In this document: piece by piece, positions 5,584 to 10,049 of the stretch
Numbering within the stretch: the stretch's first letter is position 1
Layout: every line of letters starts with the position of its first letter
NCBI GenBank assembly: GCA_009786735.1
Contig: WQRM01000048.1
Coordinates: 1-10,049 of the forward strand
Length of the DNA stretch: 10,049 bases
Source of the DNA: Oscillospiraceae bacterium
GTDB lineage: Bacteria; Bacillota; Clostridia; Oscillospirales; Acutalibacteraceae
Reading direction: 5' to 3'
Position numbers and translations under genes: made by a program
Notes under the pieces: model-generated
Database searches by the model: none
The model's input: the letters and a program-made list of their open reading frames with translations, nothing else
Told to the model about the DNA's origin: nothing

Positions 5584-6618
5584 TTACAGCTGCGCGGCGA
5601 GCGCATCAAGCACGGCGGCGTTTTCGGCGGGCGAGCCGGCGGTGATACGCAGGTGTTCGCCGAGGCAGCGCACGACGATGCCGCGTTGTTTGAGCGGCTC
5701 GAAGTAGGCCGCGGCACCTTGCACGAAGACGAAGTTCGCGGCGCTGCCGATGACGTGCAGACCGAGCGCGCGCAGACCGGCGGCGAGTTCGTCGCAGGAT
5801 TGGCGGATGGCGGCGATGTCGCGGGTAAGTCGCTCGGGTTGGCAGAGGATCGCCGTGCCGATGGCTTGGGTGAGCGCACCGACGTTGTAGGGCGACTTGA
5901 GCGCACGCAGCGCACGAGTGAGCTCGGTGTTGGCGGCGGCAAAGCCCAACCGAAGCCCCGCCATGCCCGCCGCTTTGCTCAACGTGCGCAGGATGATGAG
6001 GTTGCCGTGCTGCTCGATGTCGTCGAGCAGAGATTGGTCGGCGAAGTCCATGTAGGCCTCGTCGTGCACCAGCAGCGTGCCGCAATCGTCGGCGGCTTGC
6101 AGCAGGCGGCGCAGGTCGCGCATCGGCAGCACGAGCGAGGTGGGGTTGCAGGGGTTGCTGAACATGAACAGCGCGGGCTTGTGCTCATGAAGTGCGGCGA
6201 TAGTTGCGTCAACGTCGATGCTGAAGTCCGCGCGCTTGGGCAGCTGGATGATGTTCGCGCCGGTGACTTGCGCGTAGAAGCGATACATGGAGAAGTCCGC
6301 TTGGTAGCACAGCAGCGTTTTGCCTGCGCCCAAAAATGCGCTGCACAGCACGAACAGAGCTTCGTCCGCGCCGTTGAAGGCGGTGAGCAGCTCGGGCTTT
6401 GTGCCGTAGAACACCGCCGCCGCTTGGCACAGCTTCATTGCTGCGTGGTCGGGATAGCGGCGCAGGTCGGTGCTGGTGAGCGCCGCGAGGATGGCGGCTT
6501 GCTCGTCGTTGCCCATGGGGATGAACGACTCGTTGGCATCGAGCCGCACGGCGAAGTCGCCCGCGATGGGGTCGTAGGGCACGAGGTTTTTGATGGCGTC
6601 GTTGAGTTGAAATGGCAT
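5584..6618 (-). CDS. hisC: HisC, histidinol-phosphate aminotransferase
   Basis: This fold-type I PLP enzyme transfers an amino group from glutamate to imidazole-acetol phosphate, giving histidinol phosphate. The 344-residue length is typical. The landmarks are VRLDANESFIP (24-34), FNGADEALF (81-89), SNPCNPTSLV (154-163) with the conserved Asn155, HDEAYMDF (185-192) with PLP-contacting Asp186, TLSKAAGMAGLRLG (212-225) with Lys215 as the Schiff-base lysine and Arg223, and LRITAGSPAEN (323-333) with the substrate-carboxylate Arg324. A longer open frame reaches 6690, but the ATG at 6618 has AAGGAG five bases upstream and the extra frame runs into repeat DNA, so 6618 is chosen. Upstream lies a gene-less R2-like repeat pair, then hisD. 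Downstream is R1 copy 4. HisC paralogues such as CobC-type enzymes are less likely given the his context. Confidence 0.96.
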   Translation of the reverse strand: MPFQLNDAIKNLVPYDPIAGDFAVRLDANESFIPMGNDEQAAILAALTSTDLRRYPDHAAMKLCQAAAVFYGTKPELLTAFNGADEALFVLCSAFLGAGKTLLCYQADFSMYRFYAQVTGANIIQLPKRADFSIDVDATIAALHEHKPALFMFSNPCNPTSLVLPMRDLRRLLQAADDCGTLLVHDEAYMDFADQSLLDDIEQHGNLIILRTLSKAAGMAGLRLGFAAANTELTRALRALKSPYNVGALTQAIGTAILCQPERLTRDIAAIRQSCDELAAGLRALGLHVIGSAANFVFVQGAAAYFEPLKQRGIVVRCLGEHLRITAGSPAENAAVLDALAAQL

Positions 6619-6640
6619 GGTTGCTCCTTGCAGATTGCAA

Positions 6641-6848
6641 CCCCCACCGTCATGCCTAACGGCATGCCACCTCCCCCAAGGGGGAGGCATCGACTGAGCG
6701 GGGACTTGTAATGAGATGTTTTTCTAGATAAAAATGCAAGAAAAATCAGCGCAGGGGGTTTTGCGCCTCCCCCCTAGTGACCACCCCACGAAACAGGTTT
6801 CGCGGGGACCCCGGCGGGAGGTGGCACGCGTGAGCGTGACGGTGGGGG
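6641..6848. repeat. R2-like inverted pair between hisD and hisC (MITE-like 3)
   Basis: The left end (6641-6687) reads CCCCCACCGTCATGCC, CGGCATG, CCACCTCCCCC and AAGGGGGAGG. The right end (about 6767-6848) is its diverged inverse and finishes GGGAGGTGGCACGCG and GTGACGGTGGGGG. The right end also carries a strong inner hairpin, CCCC-A-CGAAA-cagg-TTTCG-C-GGGG. The spacer of about 80 bp is AT-rich and has no gene. The element fills nearly the whole hisD-hisC gap: it starts about 10 bp upstream of the hisC Shine-Dalgarno site and ends 6 bp from the hisD stop. Confidence 0.7.
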
Positions 6849-6854
6849 AATATG

Positions 6855-8138
6855 CTACATAAACCGTATCAGTGCCGCATTGCCATGCGCCTGCAATTGC
6901 TCGGCTTGGGCGATGGCAGCGATGTCGTCTTTCGCGGCGTGCAGGGCATCGCGGGTGTAATACACAAACTGGGTTTTCTTCACGAAGTCGTCCACCGAAA
7001 GCGGCGAGAAAAACCGCGGCGTGCCGCCGGTGGGCAGCACATGGTTCGCCCCGGCGTAGTAATCGCCCACGCTTTCGGGCGTGTAATGCCCCAAGAACAC
7101 CGAGCCCGCGTTGTCCACTGCGCCGAGCAGCTCAAGCGGGTTTTGCACGCAAAGCTCCAGATGCTCGGGCGCGTATTGATTGGCGTAGTCAAGCGCTTGC
7201 TGCAAGCTCCCGCACACGAGGATTGCGCCGTTGTTACGCAGCGCTTGGGTGGCGATGTCGCGGCGCGGCAGGGTAGCCACTTGCCTTTCGAGCTCAGCAG
7301 CGGTTTCTTCGGCAATCTTTTGCGAAGTTGAGAGCAGCACGCAACCGGCGAGAACATCATGCTCGGCTTGCGAGAGCAGGTCGGCGGCGAGCCAAGCGGG
7401 GTTGGCGCTGTCGTCGGCAACGATGAGAATCTCACTTGGTCCGGCGATCATGTCGATGTCCACCGTGCCATAAAGCAGCTTTTTCGCCGTTGCGCCGTAG
7501 ATGTTCGCGGGACCCACGATTTTGTCCACTTGCGGCACAGTTTCCGTGCCGTGTGCCATGGCGGTCATGGCAGGTGCGCCGCCGAGCAAAAACACGCGGT
7601 CAACGCCTGCGATGTGCGCCGCCGCCAGAATAGCTTCGCTGGCCTTGCCCTCCCACGGCGGTGTGCACAGGATGACCTCGCCCACGCCCGCGATGCGCGC
7701 AGGCAGCACGTTCATCAGCACGCTACTGGGCAGCGGCGCTGTGCCCGCCGGGACATAAACGCCCACGCGGTGCAGCCCGCGAATCTTCTGCCCAAGCATC
7801 GCGCCGTGTGCTTCGTGCGTGATGAAGCTCTGTTGCAGCTGGCGCTGATGAAACGCACGGATGTTGTCCGCCGCTTTGTGCAGCGCGGCTTTGAGCTTGG
7901 GTTCGCAGGCATGATAAGCCGCAGTGATTTGCTCACGCGGCACTTCGATATGTTCGAGCTCACAGCGGTCGAACTTGCGGGCGTAGTCGCGCAGCGCGGC
8001 GTCGCCACGGGCACGCACGTCGGCGATGATGTCCTGCACGATGGCAGTTACATTGCTATCGACTTCTTCAGCGCGCGCTTGCAGCTTGGCGAACACGGCC
8101 AGTTCGTCGCGACCGTTGCAGATGGTGATGGGTAGCAT
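6855..8138 (-). CDS. hisD: HisD, histidinol dehydrogenase
   Basis: This Zn2+- and NAD+-dependent enzyme performs the last two oxidations, L-histidinol to L-histidine. The full-length product has 427 residues against about 430 in the family. The signatures are GLHRVGVYVPAGTAPLPSS (121-139), DKIVGPANIYG (205-215), IAGPSEILIVAD (231-242), LLSQAEHD (254-261) with zinc ligands Gln257 and His260, APEHLEL (323-329) with the catalytic Glu325-His326 pair, SVGDYYAGANHVLPTGG (356-372) with Asp359, and LQAHGNAA (415-422) with His418. All expected catalytic and zinc residues are in place. ATG 8138 has AAAGGAG eight bases upstream. The DUF559 element separates it from hisG, so its transcription depends on read-through across that element's hairpins or on an unseen promoter. 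Confidence 0.97.
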   Translation of the reverse strand: MLPITICNGRDELAVFAKLQARAEEVDSNVTAIVQDIIADVRARGDAALRDYARKFDRCELEHIEVPREQITAAYHACEPKLKAALHKAADNIRAFHQRQLQQSFITHEAHGAMLGQKIRGLHRVGVYVPAGTAPLPSSVLMNVLPARIAGVGEVILCTPPWEGKASEAILAAAHIAGVDRVFLLGGAPAMTAMAHGTETVPQVDKIVGPANIYGATAKKLLYGTVDIDMIAGPSEILIVADDSANPAWLAADLLSQAEHDVLAGCVLLSTSQKIAEETAAELERQVATLPRRDIATQALRNNGAILVCGSLQQALDYANQYAPEHLELCVQNPLELLGAVDNAGSVFLGHYTPESVGDYYAGANHVLPTGGTPRFFSPLSVDDFVKKTQFVYYTRDALHAAKDDIAAIAQAEQLQAHGNAALIRFM

Positions 8139-8164
8139 GGGCGGAGCTCCTTTCTTGACGCAGG

Positions 8165-8225
8165 CGCACCCCCTGCGCCTGCGGCGCTTCCCCCTCTAAA
8201 GAGGGGGATTTGTCAACCGTCTGCG
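8165..8225 (-). repeat. R2 terminal inverted repeat, left arm
   Basis: The plus strand reads CGCACCCCCTGCGCC, a small GCGCC...GGCGC hairpin, and the palindrome CCCCCTCTAAAGAGGGGG, then ATTT. It pairs with 8615-8674 as an inverted repeat, with 46 of the first 47 bases matching. Both arms can also fold on themselves into two hairpins each. Confidence 0.85.
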
Positions 8226-8230
8226 TGTCT

Positions 8231-8593
8231 TTAACCAAGATATCGCTCGCGCACAAGGCGGTTGATTTCGGTGCAAACTTGTGAAAAATTCATGTCAATT
8301 TCTTTGTTTGAAAATCGTACGACCGTATAACCTCTGGTCTGCAAATAATGGTCACGGATACGGTCATATTCTCGTTGATGGTCGCTGAGATGATGACTGC
8401 CGTCAAGTTCAACCACGAGCTTCGCCTTCCGGCAGCAAAAATCTGCGATATATTCGCCGATGATGAATTGTCTGAAAAAACGAACAGGATATTGTTTGAG
8501 GAAACCGTGCCAAAGTTGGTTTTCTTGCACGGTGGAGTTGTTGCGCATTTCACGCGCGCGTGGCGTAAGGCGCGTATCGCGATTTTGCTCCAT
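8231..8593 (-). CDS. DUF559 (Vsr-like/PD-(D/E)XK fold) endonuclease-like protein
   Basis: The 120-residue product has the DUF559 pattern, a family related to very-short-patch-repair endonucleases and other restriction-fold nucleases. After an arginine-rich N-terminus with RAREMRNNST (12-21) come RFFRQFIIGEYIADFCC (38-54), KLVVELDGSHH (58-68), REYDRIRDHYLQTRGY (74-89) and VVRFSNKEID (91-100). Asp51, Glu62, Asp64 and the His67-His68 pair are the likely catalytic or metal-binding residues, and all are intact. The length is usual for the family. ATG 8593 has AAAGGAG seven bases upstream. No cytosine methyltransferase or mutL-type gene is adjacent, so a role in mismatch repair or restriction is not supported here. 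The gene is enclosed by terminal inverted repeats and probably belongs to the element. Its target is unknown. Confidence 0.92.
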   Translation of the reverse strand: MEQNRDTRLTPRAREMRNNSTVQENQLWHGFLKQYPVRFFRQFIIGEYIADFCCRKAKLVVELDGSHHLSDHQREYDRIRDHYLQTRGYTVVRFSNKEIDMNFSQVCTEINRLVRERYLG

Positions 8594-8614
8594 GTTAAAT
8601 CTCCTTTAGAGCAG

Positions 8615-8674
8615 CGCAGGCGGTTGGAAATCCCCCTCTTTAGAGGGGGAAGCGCCACAGGCGCAGGGGGTGCG
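8615..8674 (+). repeat. R2 terminal inverted repeat, right arm
   Basis: The plus strand reads CGCAGGCGGTTGG, AAAT, the palindrome CCCCCTCTTTAGAGGGGG, a small GCGCC-acag-GCGC hairpin, and GGGGGTGCG. It is the inverse of 8165-8225. The inner edge lies just upstream of the DUF559 Shine-Dalgarno site, and the outer edge is 11 bp from the hisG stop codon. Confidence 0.85.
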
Positions 8675-8685
8675 AGCGGCGGCGT

Positions 8686-9306
8686 CTACAACGCCCCCTC
8701 AATCTCGCGCAGCAATTGCGCAATTTCCTCGCGGCGCAGCTTCATGCTGGCGCGGTTGACGATCACCCGTGCGCTGATGGGCATGATGTCCTCCACGACC
8801 TCAAGACCGTTTTCGACGAGGGTTGCGCCGGTTTCCACGATATCCACGATGCCGTGGGCAAGCCCAAGCAGTGGCGCGAGCTCCACCGAGCCGTCAATCT
8901 GGATGACCTGCACGTCCATGCCTTTTTGCGCGAAGTGGCGCTTCGCCACAGTGGGATACTTGCTGGCAATCACGCGCTGGTGATGCCCGGCGTAGAAATC
9001 CACACCAGCGGGCGCGGCGAGGGCAAACTTGCACACGCCAAAGCCGAGGTCAAGCATTTCGTAGAACCGCCCGCCGCCTTCGGCGATGGTGTCTTTGCCC
9101 ACCACGCCGATGTCGCACACGCCATGGGTCACATAGGTGAGCACGTCGGCGGCTTTGGCGAGCACGACTTCATAATCGCCCATCGGCAGGATGAGCTTGC
9201 GGCCTTTGTTGTGCAGGGTTTCGCAGTTGAGCCCCATGGATTCAAACAGCGCAACGGCGCGTTTTTCCAGGCGACCTTTGGTTAGGGCGATACGGATTGG
9301 GCGCAT
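8686..9306 (-). CDS. hisG: HisG, ATP phosphoribosyltransferase, short form
   Basis: This catalyses the first step of histidine synthesis, joining ATP and PRPP to make phosphoribosyl-ATP. The product has 206 residues, which is the short form without the C-terminal ACT-like regulatory domain; such enzymes need HisZ, and hisZ is the next gene upstream. The landmarks are IRIALTKGRLEKRAV (4-18), DVLTYVTHGVCDIGVVGKD (54-72), YPTVAKRHF (117-125) and the PRPP-binding loop DIVETGATLVENG (155-167). ATG 9306 is chosen for GGAG six bases upstream. The open frame continues to 9363, but that extension covers a promoter (9335-9363) and lacks a start with a Shine-Dalgarno site. Downstream is the DUF559 element. 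Confidence 0.97.
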   Translation of the reverse strand: MRPIRIALTKGRLEKRAVALFESMGLNCETLHNKGRKLILPMGDYEVVLAKAADVLTYVTHGVCDIGVVGKDTIAEGGGRFYEMLDLGFGVCKFALAAPAGVDFYAGHHQRVIASKYPTVAKRHFAQKGMDVQVIQIDGSVELAPLLGLAHGIVDIVETGATLVENGLEVVEDIMPISARVIVNRASMKLRREEIAQLLREIEGAL

Positions 9307-9334
9307 AGGTAGCTCCTCAATATGTTGATAGTCC

Positions 9335-9363
9335 ATTGTACCATAAAACAGCAGTAAAGTCAA
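9335..9363 (-). promoter_or_regulatory. SigA-type promoter for hisG
   Basis: On the minus strand the -35 box is TTGACT (9358-9363) and the -10 box is TACAAT (9335-9340), separated by exactly 17 bases. A TG one base before the -10 box gives an extended -10. Transcription would start near 9326-9329, about 20 bases before the hisG ATG. The first two bases of the -35 box coincide with the distal edge of R1 copy 5. This would let hisG and the genes after it be expressed separately from hisZ. Confidence 0.7.
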
Positions 9364-9473
9364 CCACCTGCGGTGGGCAAGTCGCTTCGCGGCTGTCTAT
9401 CATAGCTCCATAAAAAATCCCACCGCGAAGCGGCATCGGTTTTTTTGGTTACTTTTTTTGCAAAAAAAGTAAC
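9362..9473 (+). repeat. R1 repeat copy 5, between hisZ and hisG
   Basis: In plus-strand order it shows AACCACCTGCGGTGGG, CAAGTCGCTTCGCGG, TGTCTATCATAGCTCC, ATAAAAAATCCCACCGCG, AAGCGGCATCGG, T7GG, and a perfect 26-nt palindrome GTTAC-T7-GC-A7-GTAAC at 9448-9473. The stem base GTTAC/GTAAC differs from the GTTC/GAAC of copies 2 and 4 while remaining fully paired. The hairpin ends 12 bp from the hisZ stop codon. It has no inverted partner on the hisG side, so this may be a solo insertion. Confidence 0.85.
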
Positions 9474-9485
9474 ACGCGCCCCTCG

Positions 9486-10049
9486 TCACGCCTGTGCGAG
9501 GGCATCGACTTCGATGGCGAAACCGACGGCGGCGGCGTTGCGCCCGAACTCGGCCATGAGGTTGTCGTAGCGACCACCGGCAAGGACGGTTGCGCCGGAG
9601 CCTGCGATGAATCCGCGGAAGACAAGACCGGTGTAGTAGTGCAGACCGTGCACGAGCGAGAGGTCGATGTCGATGCAATCGCACAGACCGTGTGCCTTGA
9701 GCTTCGCATAAAGTTCGGCGAGGTAGTCGAGGGCAGCAATGGCGCAAGGCGCGGTGAAGAGCTCGCGTGCGCGTGTGAGCACGTCTTCGCCGCCGAACAT
9801 GGTGGGCAAAGCGAGTAGTGCCGTCGCTGCGGGGTTGTTGCCAAACGGAGCAAGCAGTTCTTTGAGCGCGGGTGCGTTTTTGCTTTCGATGGCCGTTGCA
9901 AGGTCGTCGCGCAGGGTTTCGTCTGCGCCGAGGCTTTCAGCGAGACAAGTGAAAATGCGCGCATGGCCGAGCTCGATGCGAAACGTCGGTGCACCAGCCG
10001 CACGCAACGCCTGCACCGCACAACACAGGATTTCCTCGTCGGCATCTAT
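9486..10049 (-). CDS. hisZ: HisZ, ATP phosphoribosyltransferase regulatory subunit, 5' end cut by window edge
   Basis: HisZ is a catalytically inactive relative of histidyl-tRNA synthetase that binds short-form HisG and is needed for its activity and for histidine feedback. The last 187 codons are visible, and the frame stays open to the window edge. The class II synthetase-like core shows LVHGLHYYTGLVFRGF, LAGGRYDNLMAEFG and GFAIEVDAL. The protein ends a few residues after the last motif, so the anticodon-binding domain of a true HisRS is missing. That, together with the adjacent short hisG, identifies it as HisZ rather than HisS. The stop at 9486 lies 12 bp from R1 copy 5. Confidence 0.92.
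   Translation of the reverse strand: MDADEEILCCAVQALRAAGAPTFRIELGHARIFTCLAESLGADETLRDDLATAIESKNAPALKELLAPFGNNPAATALLALPTMFGGEDVLTRARELFTAPCAIAALDYLAELYAKLKAHGLCDCIDIDLSLVHGLHYYTGLVFRGFIAGSGATVLAGGRYDNLMAEFGRNAAAVGFAIEVDALAQA

Larger units (their letters stand above)
8165..8674 (-). mobile_element. DUF559 endonuclease element with 47-bp terminal inverted repeats
   Basis: The outer 47 bp at each end (8165-8211 and 8628-8674) are inverted copies differing at one base. Weaker similarity continues inward to 8225 and 8615 (CAACCG and CTGCG shared, one gap). The only gene inside is the DUF559 endonuclease, so the whole unit is about 510 bp. It lies between the hisG stop codon (11 bp away) and hisD. 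No transposase is present and no clear target-site duplication is visible at the edges. Related gene-less repeat pairs occur elsewhere in the window. A moderate score is given because movement itself is inferred. Confidence 0.65.

Noticed and set aside
5653..6711. Long plus-strand open frame (352 codons) opposite hisC
   Set aside because: It is antisense to a well-supported hisC with all catalytic residues, and its composition is that of a shadow frame rich in V, A, E, G and R.
6690..6765. A promoter for hisC in the AT-rich spacer of the repeat pair
   Set aside because: On the minus strand TTGCAT occurs, but no acceptable -10 box lies at 16-18 bases, so I do not call a promoter.

Overview
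The window looks like a chromosomal segment of a Bacillota (Clostridia) genome, probably from the Oscillospirales/Ruminococcaceae range. The reasons are the GC-rich coding DNA (judged by eye), strong AAGGAG-type Shine-Dalgarno sites before nearly every gene, a short-form HisG paired with HisZ, a his gene order close to that usual in Bacillota, and dense GC-rich palindromic intergenic repeats. The exact lineage is an inference. Every gene called lies on the minus strand, so transcription runs from high to low coordinates.

In transcription order the window holds hisZ (5' end off the window), hisG, a small DUF559 endonuclease gene, hisD, hisC, a class I SAM methyltransferase, hisB, an AadA-like nucleotidyltransferase homologue, a GH29 alpha-L-fucosidase, a frameshifted NUDIX hydrolase, and hisA (3' end off the window). 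The his genes cover ATP phosphoribosyltransferase (HisG with its regulatory subunit HisZ), ProFAR isomerase (HisA), IGP dehydratase (HisB), histidinol-phosphate aminotransferase (HisC) and histidinol dehydrogenase (HisD). hisH, often found between hisB and hisA, is absent from that place. A good SigA-type promoter lies in front of hisG.

The most notable feature is that the his cluster is broken up by repeat-bounded inserts. One repeat family, called R1 here (about 110-120 bp, ending in an AT-rich perfect palindrome), occurs five times. Two inverted pairs bracket non-histidine DNA: positions 4492-5575 carry the methyltransferase, and positions 497-3907 carry the nucleotidyltransferase-like gene, the fucosidase and the NUDIX gene. 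In all five copies the AT-hairpin end abuts a his gene, 8-12 bp from a stop codon or just upstream of a Shine-Dalgarno site. The AT hairpins differ between copies by compensatory base changes.

A second family, R2, consists of paired GC hairpins. It forms near-perfect 47-bp terminal inverted repeats around the DUF559 gene, making an element of about 510 bp between hisG and hisD. It also forms three short gene-less inverted pairs at 1195-1342, 1516-1660 and 6641-6848, which look like non-autonomous (MITE-like) relatives. The gene-free stretch 1117-1666 is almost entirely made of such repeats. R1 and R2 sequences have been drafted into coding or regulatory use: R1 supplies the last 14 codons and stop of the methyltransferase and touches the -35 box of the hisG promoter, and an R2 half-site supplies the stop codon of the NUDIX gene.
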